Shown: positions 1-12,700 of the stretch, in pieces
Numbering within the stretch: the stretch's first letter is position 1
How the letters are laid out: each line of letters opens with the position of its first letter
From: Anopheles merus
Taxonomy: Eukaryota; Arthropoda; Insecta; Diptera; Culicidae
Direction of reading: 5' to 3'
Assembly (NCBI RefSeq): GCF_017562075.2
Contig: NC_054084.1
Coordinates: 1,468,001 to 1,532,000 of the forward strand
Length of the DNA stretch: 64,000 nt
The notes under the pieces: generated by a model
Seen by the model: only the letters and a program-made list of their open reading frames with translations
What the model was told of the DNA's origin: nothing
Databases searched by the model: none
Program-made: the position numbers and the translations under genes

Positions 1-1510
1 CAACAGCCCAATCCGATTGGGCGCAACGCGTGAATCAGCATCATAAATCGCGTGGAAGAAGAGCATCCTCATACGGAAGAGCTTTGTTTGCGTGAACGAT
101 TCCTGCAATGTTTGATATTTTAGCTGAGAGTGCTTTAAAAAGGGAGGTTGGTGCTTTAAGATTTACACGCAAAATCTGTAACATCTCGAGCAATAGAGCA
201 CAGTTTCTGAACCTATCTTAAATAGCCATCTGAAAATACCGACCCATCTCCTGGCACCTGCACCTTAACCTTAATCCTTTTCAAATACTTCAGGGCTTGT
301 CAAATACCAAGCACTCCGTCCGCTTCCCCAACTCTCCCCCTGTTTTCCCACATTCGTTACATTCCACGAACAAACGGTTTAACGGTCAGAGAGTGGAAAA
401 TCGTTGCTCAGTCTTACCTCCACTCGACGGTGGCGATTGGCGGCTCAGTTCAAACACTCAAGCTCAACTCTTCTGCACCGTGGAAGTGTTATTGAAATTC
501 CTCGCATTTCCTTCCTAAAACAAAAAAAACCCTCCCATCCCACTCTGCCCCTTTCCATCGGCATCATGATGACGCAGCGCAACTCCCTTCGGGGACGAAC
601 GGCACATGATCACAGCGGAACTACAAAACTTCCGGGACCAAGCGCCACCCCATCCCTTAACTCTCCAGTGCATGTACTTCCGAAACTGCATGGGAACTCG
701 GACACGGACGGACGGACTTTATGGGACACGGCATATCGTACCAGGGTCAATAGCAAATTGCCCCTGCAGGCAATGATGAGTGCCGGGCGAGCGCGTTCTC
801 ATGCCGCGGTTATTGGGGCTGCTGTACGAAGCTTTAAAACTCAATACCCAGCACTAGATACGTCAAACAAATACGTCAGAATCAATATCCGGCACTGTCG
901 AGTGTGTGCGTGCGTGTGTGTGTGTGTGGACGTGCCTGGAATTCGCTGCTGCAATCGATCGATCGGGCGGTATCGGGATCGTGAGGTGCGAGTTTTGTTA
1001 CTTATCTTCCGGATACGGTGCTGATTGAATGTTGCCGCTCCAGTGGGAACTGGTGCCGTTTTTTCGATTAAATTTACTGAAGTTTTGGGGAAGCAAAGGG
1101 ACGAGGAGGGACTCATATCGGTAAAATGTTGCGATCAGTACCGGTCAGTGAAGGGAGTAAATTAAATTGGCAAAAGTGGGGAATCGTGTTTTCGGGTGCG
1201 AAATTTCTGGTGGAAATAGATCACCTCCGTTAAGCTATTGAGATAGTTTAGATAAATCATTCCATTTTACATTCTTCTTTATTTGTATGCCACTAATATA
1301 CATTCACACAGCTGTGTCTTAAATACAACGCTATAATATCGGTCAAATCCACTCGGGAGAGTAGTGACAAAACAAACTTCGCTTAGGACTAGAGCACTGC
1401 CAACTCGTACCGTACTGCAAACGGCGGGCCACAAACTGGTTGAAGCTTCCTAATATCACTGATTTATACTTTCGTTGTGCCCCCAGCACGCTTCAGTTAC
1501 CTCCCCTCAT
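1..1510. other. Non-coding flank with the 3' region of the cato-like gene
   Basis: I see no credible gene here. The open frames present are short, low-complexity and unlike any family I know. A TG-rich microsatellite lies at about 902-928. On the minus strand an AATAAA signal (TTTATT on the plus strand at 1278-1283) lies about 230 nt past the stop of the bHLH gene at 1511-2392 and is its likely polyadenylation signal. Confidence 0.5.
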
Positions 1511-2392
1511 TCACATCACATCGTATCCCATGTCCAAGAATCGATCGTCCAGCGAGTCATCGTCTCTCCCGTGCAACTGCTGCCCATTTACGCCGCTACT
1601 GTTGTTGTTGCTATCGTTCGACGCGACCCTCGAATCAAGACTATCGAACAGACTGTAGGTCGTTGCATCGGCACCGCGCTCCAACAGATCACTGAGCGCA
1701 TTAATGTACGTCTGTGCCATCTGAAGCGTCTCAAACTTGGACAGCTTGTGATCCGGCCCAAGCGACGGGACGATCTCGCGCAACCGATCGAACGCAACGT
1801 TCAGACTGTTCATGCGCTTGCGTTCCCGTGCGTTCGCCGCTAGCCGTCGCTTCTTCAGCACAGTCGGACTCGGTGGTGTGCAATCCTTCTTACCGGCCGA
1901 GATAGATTTGCGCGCCTTGTACAGCCGACGGTGGTCGGTAGTGCGGCCCACCGGGGTCGATATGAAGCTGGCAGTGCACGTCTTCGTCTCAGCTGCTCGT
2001 CCGTTCCGCGACTCTTCCGGTGGGTAGGGTGAGCTGGGGTGACTTTGCGCCGGACAAGGATCAATCGTTCCACCGAGCGTTTGCGCTGGGCCGGATCCAA
2101 AGATGTGCAGATCGGAGGAGTCTATCTGTACGAACGATTCCCCGTCGAACATTACGTCCGCAAAGGAGAGGCCGAAGTTGGTGTGGCTCAGATCGGGCCC
2201 GGACACCGATGGACTTGTGCCCGGGGAGGACGCACTGTAGCTGCTCCGGCAGAGGGAAGTGTCGGGCGTTGGGTAGTGTGATAAGTAAGTGACACCGGCA
2301 GCGGCACTAACAGCAGCAGCAGCAGCACTACTGTCAGCGATATGCCCGTACGTCGTTATCCTGTCGATGCCCATCATTGTGTAGTGTTCCAT
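1511..2392 (-). CDS. cato: Atonal-family bHLH transcription factor, cato-like
   Basis: Intronless gene for a 293-residue proneural-type bHLH factor, expected to act in the nucleus as a heterodimer with Daughterless on E-box DNA during sense-organ development. The bHLH domain is at about residues 181-238. Its basic region reads RRLAANARERKRMNSLN and helix 2 includes KLSKFETLQMAQTYI, which places it in the atonal group. The ARERKRM variant and the segment after the domain (DATTYSLFD) resemble what I recall of Drosophila Cato more than Atonal or Amos. The N-terminal 170 residues are Ser/Ala/Pro-rich with a poly-Ala run; the tail is acidic and Asn-rich. The ATG at 2392 is chosen because the open frame upstream of it is only a translated CA repeat. 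Absence of introns is usual for ato, amos and cato. Family is clear; the ortholog name is inferred. Confidence 0.85.
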   Translation of the reverse strand: MEHYTMMGIDRITTYGHIADSSAAAAAVSAAAGVTYLSHYPTPDTSLCRSSYSASSPGTSPSVSGPDLSHTNFGLSFADVMFDGESFVQIDSSDLHIFGSGPAQTLGGTIDPCPAQSHPSSPYPPEESRNGRAAETKTCTASFISTPVGRTTDHRRLYKARKSISAGKKDCTPPSPTVLKKRRLAANARERKRMNSLNVAFDRLREIVPSLGPDHKLSKFETLQMAQTYINALSDLLERGADATTYSLFDSLDSRVASNDSNNNSSGVNGQQLHGRDDDSLDDRFLDMGYDVM

Positions 2393-5300
2393 TTTTTGTT
2401 GGCTTAAGGCACTCACACACACACACACACACTTTCTTCCGCTTTTGTGAAGCGCTTGATCTGCACAGAACGATGGACGGGAGTGAACTGCGTCGGTATG
2501 TTGTTGACCCGATCCACGGCGAGCGAAATGGGGAAGCCCTCAGGATCGTGCCACGCTTCCCTGATCCAACAAAACACGGAAAGGGGATCGATCCTGCAGT
2601 ATAAAGTTAATGTCCCTTTGTAACATAAGGGGACAGTCAGAGAGAGAGAGAGGGCGTTCTACGGACACACACATGTTCAATGTAACCACAGGGTGAATGG
2701 GAAGGGAGATGGCACGCACGATCAATTCCTTCCGGAAAGAAAAGGATACAGAGCGGAGCAGCGATAGAGGGATGATTCCCCCTCGCAGCACGTGCCAAAG
2801 CGTGCATGAGGATGGATGAATAGGGGGAAAAGGGATCAGAAATAGGGTCATAAAAACTAGATAATTATGAACGCTCAAGTTCAAACGAGGAGTGCTCTCG
2901 TTTGTGTTGGAATACGAGCTAAATGTAAGTTCAATCGAATGAAAAATACCGGAAGCAAGATCAATGTTTTGATCGACCGAATGAACCTTTGAGCAAATGA
3001 ACCTCAAAATCGAAGGATAAATTAACTGCTACTGTTAAGCGTTCAGGTTTACTGTTTAGTAAGTAGAGCATTTAATCGAAAAAAAAAAACAAACTAATTC
3101 GACCCTGTTTGTGACGGAAATTAGCATTCCGGCCGCGTGCCCGCTCCTGACCATTTTCATAAACGGATTATTATCGACACATTGGCACACTTTCGCAATT
3201 TCGCAAAGCATTGGCCCTGCTCCCTTTGCCGTCGTAATTGGTTTAGCTCATTCGCTCATTAATGAACCGTAACGTCGTGCGCAGCAAATCTATGCTGGGA
3301 TGTGTTCCGCACGGCCGCATTTTCCGCCCACCGGCACTCGCACATCGCACAATTTTAATATCCCGCCCATTAACTTATGCGCCGCGAACCGGGCGTCTTT
3401 GGCGGTGAGTAAAGTTACGGTGTCATCGTGGGAGTAGCAAACTTTCCCGTCTTCCCGGGCGGGACACATTCAACAGATAATCGCATTAGCGCGTTGCTGT
3501 CGCTCGTGTCCGGCGTTTGTCTTTTCTATTTTCCGCCGCCTGCCCGCTGATCGATTCATTCGATGGAGCGCGTTGATGATGGATGGGGCGCCTGACGTGG
3601 ACCGCTTGGGTTGCAGGGGAGAAAAGGTCACGACAACAATAGCTTGCTGATAGGTTCGCTACGGATTGAACGGTGCTTGGATCATCCAAATGGAGGCCTT
3701 TTTTCGCATTGATTTCCGCCCTCGAGCTCGGATATTGACAAGAAATGATGGAAGAAATCATAGGGAAAGAAAGGGAAAGGCGCATTAAAATGAGACAAAA
3801 ATTGCTAAGCAACGACACAGTAGCTCTTTGTATGTGTATTGTGACTTGAGGCCTTAATGTGTTGGATGAACAGACGAGCTTGCTGTGCTAGATGGTGAAC
3901 GTCAATAAGGATGTTGCGGAATCCATCCAGAGCAAACGAAATTAAATAAATGTGAATGAACAATGAACAGATGGAAATCGAATAATAAATAGATAAACAT
4001 TACTGCTCCCAAGTACGCAATGATAGCGAAGGAATGTATTTCAAAGGTTAACAAGGTCTCTAAAGTTCAGCGTTCATTACGGACGGAAGTCAGAATTGTT
4101 GGTCCTGGGCGTAGGGTGAACACAGAAAAAAAGCAGCTAGAAGAAGCATCGCGTGCTGCCCTGGCGTCCAGTTTGGTCAGTTCGCACACCTTCTGTGTTT
4201 ATCTTTCGCCAGCAAACGGTGTGGGGCTGTGAAAGGTAAAACATCACAGCCGCTTGTAAGGATTCACCGTGCACCGTGAAACATCTGTCTTGAGTTTTCT
4301 TTCCCTCTCTCTTTCTCTGTCTCTGTCTTCCATCGCCAAGGGGGAGTCTAAGGAATAAAGAGGATAGCGAAGAAGAAAAAACAACAACACAAGAACGCGT
4401 AAACTTAAATTACGCTAGAGTGTCTTACGCGTGGACACGGTGTGGTGCGTGCGAGCGCGCGCGTGCGGAGGACGACGCAGAGGAAAAAAAGGACGACGCA
4501 GACGGTGAGTTGAGCGGCGAGAATAGTTTGGAGAGTCGTGCCGTTAGACAGTAGGTGTTAACTGCTACCTCGCAAGAGCTTTCCAAAGTGTGGGGACGCA
4601 GGACGCAGGAAAGGTGAAAAAAAAGTTCTTCTGTTTTTACTGTTCACTGGAATGATGCCGAGCTGCGGACAAAAGAACTAACGTCCGTGCAGTGGAATAA
4701 ATTCCTTTACGTTCAAGGATCTTCGTTGAGTTGTTTGCACTTTAATGGATGTTTGAATTGCAAAAATAAAGCATTACAACTTTCATTTAACTATTTTTTA
4801 GGGTTTTGCATCCTTTGTTTTGGGGAGAAGAAAGAAAGAACGCTTTATATTCGTTGCAAGTAATGTAAACTCTCAATCGAAAAGATATAAATGCTTCATT
4901 TCATATCCAATTCCTCCAAACTGCGCATCATCGTTTTCCAATAAAAGGTCTCCGAATTCTGATATTGTTTCATTAGGCGTTTTTTTTTTTTGGTTCCCGT
5001 TGATTAACCCCAAATGACTGGACAGATTTTTACCTTCATCAAGCCTCCAGCCTCAAACACAGAGAGAGAGGGAGAGAGAGAGAGAGCTTATCGATATCGG
5101 TGACCTGCTGACATCGGGATACGCCACATAAAAATCCCTTGTTGAACCACTTTACGGTCCTGTACTCAACAAAAGGTCGTCCTGACTACTCATCATCATC
5201 ACCACTGACGCCGACGACCACGTCCAATTGATTTCACCTCCACGTCCACGGATTAGCCATATTATTACGAGTGTTATTAGCTTGTTTACATTCGATACGG

Positions 5301-8300
5301 TAATTCGTTGATCGTAAAGGGTGGCGAAATGGAAGTCCTCGTACGAAGGAATCGAACCCAGTGACGGAATGTGCCAGTGCGTCACACCCATCGCGACCAA
5401 CTGGGTCTCGCCAACGGGGTCGGGCGGGCTCATAAATTTTCAATTTTTATGACAGCAAATTCAATTATCGACGACAGTTTTACAATCAATCAATACAATC
5501 AACCCGCTCCAGCTCGTGCAAGAACGGCTATGCGTCCCGTGTGTCCTGAAGGGGGTCGATTCCGGTTGGGATTGATGACAGGTAATGAACCATATCAAAC
5601 AGACGGTCCTCGCCGAATCCTCGCCAGCACACACACGTGCCAGTTGATGCAGACGGTTGGTTTGTTACCGTTTTTTTTTTCTGTTGTGTCTAACTGACTT
5701 GTCTCGTCCTGTTTTCACCCTCGCGTTTGTTAATTTCCAAGGGATCACGATCACCGAGCCGACCGATCGATCTCTCCGGGGCGTGCTGTGCTGACCAACT
5801 GTTGTCCTTTGCGCGTCTTTTACTGCACAAGCAGGAGGGAGGGATGCGTTAGGGTCATAATTAGAGCACCCTCGCGCGTGTATTCGCTCCACTGCAAGCG
5901 GTGGAAGCATAGTGCACCATCAACCATAACGATCGCGATCCTTACCAGGGAGCAGAGGGATGGGATGAGGCCGGAATGTCGGAAGCCATCCTTACTGCGC
6001 TGGGGTGCCCGTTTGCGCATCGGTGAGTCCGTGTTGTAGGGACCATTAGGGGCTGCTTTAAAGCGGAGCGATGTGTTCAAAAGCACGGATCTTAAGATTT
6101 GGGAAGAAACAGGACTCGTTGGGCGTCGGGCGGGAAGGCGTCCTTTGGAGGAGGAGGCAAAGATGGCAGCTGCTTTCGGTGGCGTATTGTGCTTGGTGGT
6201 ACGAATATTTGGACAATTGAATATTCATGACTCGACTTGAACGCGTCAGTCAGTGTGGCTATGGTTCGATGCACCTAACGTACAGTTACTTATAAGAAGA
6301 TGCGTTGGCTTTGGAGCAATATGCATACATATGTACGACATATATTTCGTTGGAAAAATGAAGTTTATGTATTTTACATAATTTAACCACATAACATTAC
6401 GAAGTAATGCTTCCTGTGTGTGAATTACTATTAGAAAACATGTTTAATTGACTTTTGCTCCAAAGAAAACGAACCCTAGAAAGACGCTTATTTAATTCCA
6501 CTGACTAATACGAACAAAACCAACTACTTTAAGCATCGAAAATGCAATTCCCTGCCAGTGTCGAACTGCGACCGCCCGACCAACCAACCGACGGATGCAA
6601 ATTGAATTCCAATCCGATTACAACCAAACGGTTTTACCTTCCACCAACCAAAGGATGAAGCAAACAAGCGGCCAAATGCGAAAGAAAACCGATCACTTGA
6701 ACTGTTTGGAATTGCTGTCAAGTGTGATTTTCTAGCCCCGACGACAACAGAGGAATGTATCCCACCTACACAACTTCACAGCAGCAGCACCAGCACCAGC
6801 AGCATCAGTTTGACGATCAGCAGCTGCAAAGTCGTCCGAAATCGAAATTCATGAATAATTGAACGACTTTTACCCCCTTTCCTTCCCACTAGCAAACTGC
6901 TGCCAAAGACGCAAGACTACAGGGCGGAAAAGTCGACACAATCATTTTCCGTGTGGGTTTGTGGGAAGGAAAGTGTGCGGCATAAATGATCCTTCCAATG
7001 CGGGAGGAAAACCGCGAAAAGGATTAGCTATTTTTAGCCCGACATCTTACAATCCAATAATTCTGCTGTCGGATTACTTCGGCCGGGGGAGTGGGACGGA
7101 GAGGGAAATTGTTCTCGATAATTCAGCCGCTGTGCAAGGAACGCAGTGTCATATGCAAGAAACTGTGTGCTCTATTATTGGAGCTTTCTATAATAAATAT
7201 CAACATTTTTAAACAAGCGGAGGCTAGCAGACTGATCGGAAAGGTTAGAACACAACAACGGGTAGTTTCCTGCGGGACGCCGCACTGGACCGAAATTACC
7301 CAGATCGAATTGCACGATAAACACGATCCAAATTGATCTCTTTACACAGAAGAAGGGATCCAGCCCTGGAAGCCCTTCATGGTGACCACCATTTCCACCC
7401 CTGCTTGGCCCAAAAGCCAGCAGACCAGAACCACCCTTTTACCAGTTCAAACGCGTGCCAGCGTTTTTAGGGGTCAATTCAGTCAGTGGAATGGCACTTT
7501 TGCTTTGGGGTGGTGAAACAAGGATGCCCCTTGTTGTTGCTTTGTTGTTTAGCGAAGCGTAAAATTTATGACCATCGAAAGGATGCGTTGGTGCTGGCTC
7601 GAGCGGAAAGGGTTGCCGGCGTCCGGTTTGAATCGCGAAAACGACGAAATCTTTGGTATCGAAGCGGCAAGTAGGCTTAAGTGCTATAGAAAGTACTTAA
7701 ATAGTCGATAAAAATACTGTATGTTTTGGTTTGAATATTAGCAATCAAGGGAAAAGTGCTTCAATGTCTTCATTTGTTGGCCACTTCAAACGCAAACCCA
7801 TTGCTTCAATTAGATATTCAGCATATCACTCGATCAGCAGCCGGGTGGTATATGGTTGGCGGCTTTTTTTCATTTGAACACCCTCCGAGCCACCAAAAAC
7901 CCCGGTTGCATGGGAAACAAATATTGGTAATGTGTGAACGCCGTGTGCGGACATCTTCCTCGTTCTCTCGCTCACTGCACGTACCATACCAATCCATACA
8001 GCTTCATCAGCGCACTGTTTTCTCGGACCGCCGCCGCCGCCGCCGCCAACGAAATCGATTAAGATCTCAGTGAGCACCAATAGATTTCGATTAATTCCAC
8101 CACACATTGATCCGAGCAACCGCACACCGCACCCGCCGCGTTGAAGCAGAAACGGCAATAGCAATAGATAAACGAGAGCCGATAAGCGCCCCGAAAGCCC
8201 CCAAAAACCGTAAGTCACCTTAAGGGCTCTTTTGCCGGCATTGTATCGTTTGCTCGCTCTTCCTCAATCGCTTTTCTGTTTGCCGTTGCTGACCACCTTG

Positions 8301-9787
8301 GAGGCAGTGTAATGCCGGAAAACGCGTACCGTACCTCTGACCTCCGCGATCGATCGTCCGGCGATAAGAAAACCGTTGGGTGCATGATGCGGTGCGCACC
8401 GTCTTCAGAGATCAAAGGCGTGAAGGCGCGTATTATATGTGGCGTTAAATTGTCGATAGTTCCGACTGAGATTATCGCCGCCCCTAATGAACCCTGATGA
8501 ACAATTGGGGATGAACGATAGCTAATGCTGTGCCCGCTCTTGTAGGAAGTGAGCAGCATCATTCCCAGCGCTGGCCGCATCATTGTGACGGCGGGGAGTG
8601 TTGTTTCTTGCGCGGTAAAATAATATCAAGAGAGAACAATGTTATGCTGACAAGCAAAGGTGTAAACATTGAGCCTGTTAAGGTGATCGTTTTGACAACT
8701 TTATTGCACGTTCCCCGTGCGACCTTGCTGTGGACTCTATGCTGTGGATATTCTTTGCCAGCCCTCTTCAAGTCGCGTTGTAGATGATGAGGCATTGTCA
8801 GTCACTTGAATGCTCATCGGCAATATTTGGGTCAGCTATTTCGGTCAAAAAATAAGAAATTGCTAACCCTATGTCACATGACCTGATGCGTATTTCTCTC
8901 CCAAAATCTAGGCGTGCTTAAACGTATTCAAATAGCACACGCTGTAACGACTGCTTGTACTAAAGCTTAACACCAACACACACACTGCTTACTAACGCAC
9001 CTGCACACTATCGCTTGTAGGTGAGCGATCACCTGATCAAGCTGCTGCCGGGAGACAATTGCCACTTCCCGAGCCACAGCCAGGACATTGCTTCGTCGGC
9101 ACTCACGGGAGCAACCCAGCTTGCTAGCATAGTGGCCCGTATTTTTAGGCCCGTTTCCTTTCCTATTTTAATTCTGTATCACCTAACTTAAGCTGCCGTT
9201 CATCAACTCGTATCCACCTGTTTTCTTCGCAACATTCCCATTGTCACGTGTGTCTCCTTTGTCCGACCGCCGAGGCGCCTGTTCGATAGTGATTGTTGTG
9301 CAATTGTGTTACAGCGTCCCCGTACTACGCGCAGAGTCCCGTACGGTTGTGTGCTTTTAACCCTTCCAGTGCGACCATTGTAATTTCGTTCGTAGTTAGA
9401 TAGGTTAAGCCTTTGATTTTAACCATTTACCGTTAGCGTATCGTGCGTCCTTTGGTTTGGACGTCTGTGTGCAGGAACCAAATAAGTTGAAGGTTTAGTT
9501 TAGTATCGTTGTTGCGTGTTAGTGCAAGTCTTCCGAGACTTCTGGGCGTACGTGTGAAAGTAGGTTGTGTTGTGCGTGCGTTTGTGTTGCTTTCGTACAA
9601 AAGAGGCGTAGGGTAAAGTTATTTATTGCCGTTTTTTTTTTTTAAGAGAAGAAAGCTACTATTGTAACAATTTTGTGTCATCTTGCTAAAGGTAAGGTTG
9701 GCTGGTTTCTCGTTGAAGGCTTTCAAAATGGCGTCCTTTCGATGCATTTCCTCCATTGCAGTGGTGCTCAACTCGTAATTTGTGACC
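2393..9787. other. 7.4-kb intergenic region between cato-like gene and Marf1
   Basis: No convincing coding gene is seen. It must hold the promoter and 5' leader of the minus-strand bHLH gene on the left and of Marf1 on the right; the last few hundred bases before 9788 are probably Marf1 5' UTR. Simple repeats include CA at 2414-2432, AG at 2639-2652, GA at about 5061-5086 and seven CCG triplets at about 8028-8048. Open frames here are repeat-driven or composition-poor and are not called. Enhancers for the proneural gene are plausible but cannot be shown from this sequence alone. Confidence 0.5.
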
Positions 9788-12700
9788 ATGAATAACGGTA
9801 CCGCCAACGCGTACTACGATATGCGATCCTTTCCCGATCTGGTGGTAAGCCTGGCTGCGGAAAACACCAAGATGCCCAACACGCGACAATCCTACAATGG
9901 GCAGGGTGGTTACAATACGAAGCTTTCTAATTATTATCAGGTGCGTTTTCAACCGCCAGAAGCATCCTGTTTTTTTTTTTAAAGCATTTTCTCTCTTTTT
10001 TTTTTCAAGCAATCTGCACCATTTGTACCGCAAATGTACGGCAATAGTCTGCAGAAGCAGCGCTATGCACCGTACGCAAGCCGCAACTACGGAGGAGGTG
10101 TCAACGCTAACAACACCCTTAGCAACTACGGCGGTGCTACGAATCAAAGCAACCTGCCGCAGCCGCTTCTACCGCCAGCACAACAAAGCCAGCAACCACA
10201 GTCACATTTGTCGTCCGCGTTTCAATCCGCTAGCACCTGCTTCAGCCAGGTGCCGGTGCCCATTAACAAGTCGTTGAACTCGTCGCTGAACAGTAGCAGC
10301 TATTCCGATTCCGGTAAGAACTCCACCTTCTTCAGCAGTAATCAGAGCGGGTGCAGCAGCCCACATCAGAGCAACTACTCGAACGATAGTGGCAGCATGG
10401 TCAGCACCGGTAGCAGCAGTACGATTAACACGAGCGGTGGCCTGGGAACTTGCTCCAGTACATCCAGCTCCTCGGTGTCGCCGGTGCCACAAGTACCACC
10501 ACCACCACAACCACCATCATCATCATCATCATCGCAGCCACTGTCTGCAGCACTGCTGAGTGCGAGTGTGGATCCGTCCGATCAGAAGGAGATGGTAGTG
10601 CTTCAGATTAGCAATCTGGATTCGTCCATCGAGGAGCACAAGATGCACCAGTTCTTGATGTGTCAGCTGAAACCCATCACTCCCGTTATTTCGCTGACGA
10701 TTGAAAGTCCTTCGCTGGCAAAGGTAAAAGTACCCACGGCACAGGTAAGTTCATTGGCAAGTACAGCCTACTAGATGCGGTGTTAATTTGCCCTCCTGTT
10801 GTCTTTTCCACAGTGTGCCAAACAAGTGGTTGCCAATCTGCATCGTAAGAAGATTGGCCACAAGCGTATGGTGGTTTCGTACATCAAGGATCCTACTTCG
10901 GCGGAATCGTCCGCCCTGCGCTGCCAGGTGGCCGGTTTGCTGAAGGATGTCCCGTTTTGTAGCCTGCCTATCAACCGTTTCCGTGAGCTGTTTCAATCAC
11001 GCTTCAAGTCTTCCATTAGTGTCCTCGACCTGTACCGCATGCAGGATGTGTGCGTGATAGCGCTCGATAAAAACGAAGAGAAGCACATCTCGCTCCAACC
11101 GGTGTTGATCGATACGCTGAAGAACAGTTCGCTCGTGGAGACGTCGCAGCACAGTGTCCCGTACTGTATGTATCACTTTAAGCAGGAGAAGGAAAAGGGC
11201 TGGGCTGAACAGGAGGTCGAGCCGTTGCCAAACGTTATGATGACCATTAATCAGCTGCAGTCGCTTGTGTATTCGCTGCTCAAGTCTCACAAGAACGACA
11301 TACCTGTGGCAAGTATTCTGTACTGCATCGAGCATGAGCTGCAGGTAAAGATTGTGCCCAACGATAATGGTGTGCCGATGGAGCATTTGCTGTGTTGCAT
11401 CCGTGGAGTACAAATAGCGAACAATAGTTTTGGCATTAAAGTACTGTCCTGGATGGATCACGAACAGAACTCGACCAAGGATAACGATGGTAAGTTAGAA
11501 AGCAATGTTTTTACGTGTTTGGGGTGTTTTTTTTAATTTACAGCAACTATTTTGTTCCTTAGATGCTTGGTCCGTCAATTTGCGTTACATGCCGAAAAGT
11601 CCATCCAACGAGTTCCTTCAACAGATCTCACGCGAGGTCGTTGAGCTGATCAAGATGTCACCAAAATCCACGATGAAGTTTACGCGTTTCATTCCCGCCT
11701 ATCATAACCACTTTGGCAAACAATGCCGGGTAGCGGACTATGGATACACGAGACTGATCGAACTGTTTGAGGCTCTCTCACCAGTCGTGCAAGTAATGGG
11801 AGATGGTGAAAACCGTCACATTACCCTAACCCATCGCACACAGATACGCCGGTTTACGAACGATCTGCTAAAGATCTTGCGCAACCGTGCCAACAAGTCG
11901 ATACTGCTGTCCCAGCTGCCAATGGTATTCATGCATGCTCAAAATCGGCCCTTCGACGTGACCGACTACGGTGTGTGCAATCTGTACGACATTGTGGATG
12001 GGTTGGTGTACAGCAATTCCATCACGACAAAGGTACACAACGACAACGATGTGATGATTTCGATCGTCAAACGTAAACAGACTCTACCCGAGCTGGACAA
12101 GACAAGTGTATTTGCCGGTGAAGTGGTGGAGCTGTTCCGGAAAGCGCCTCAGTTCTCGATACTGTTTAAGAAGTTTGTTCGATCGTACCACTATCATTTT
12201 GGGTATCAGTGTCGTCTGAGCGATTATGGACTGCTGAAGCTAGCGGATCTGCTTGAATCAATAAGCGGAATTGTTGAGGTGTGTTGGCATAGCATTAGGT
12301 GGTGGCATTAGCTAAGTTCTTATTTATGTCTATTTCTTAGATGGAGCAAACCAACGATGAGGATCGTAAGATTTATCTCAACTATCAGGTTGCGCTACGT
12401 ATCTTCGCGGAGCAGGTCCAGGAGATCATCAAGACATGCACTGGTAAACCGTGCACTGTCGTGCGGCTGTCGGCTATTCTGAACATTCACAAGAGTCAAT
12501 ACGGCTATCAGCTTCAACCGGGCTGCCTAGGATTCAGCAATATGTACGACGCGATGAAAGCTCTACCGTACACCGAAGTATTTGAGTCTGGCGGTGAGTA
12601 CATGGTAGTATCGCATCTCGAAGATCCTGCCTTTCGCATGCGAACGTACGCCGTTTGTATGGTGCTGGCGGAGACACGCAAAGATCGCATTTCCCTCTCG

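Noticed and set aside
404..1024. 206-codon plus-strand frame at the left end
   Set aside because: Contains translated TG repeat and low-complexity sequence, with no domain or splice support.
5341..5400. Minus-strand GGGTTCGATTCC, like a tRNA T arm
   Set aside because: The flanking bases do not pair to form a five-base T stem and no acceptor or anticodon arm is found. No tRNA is called in the window.
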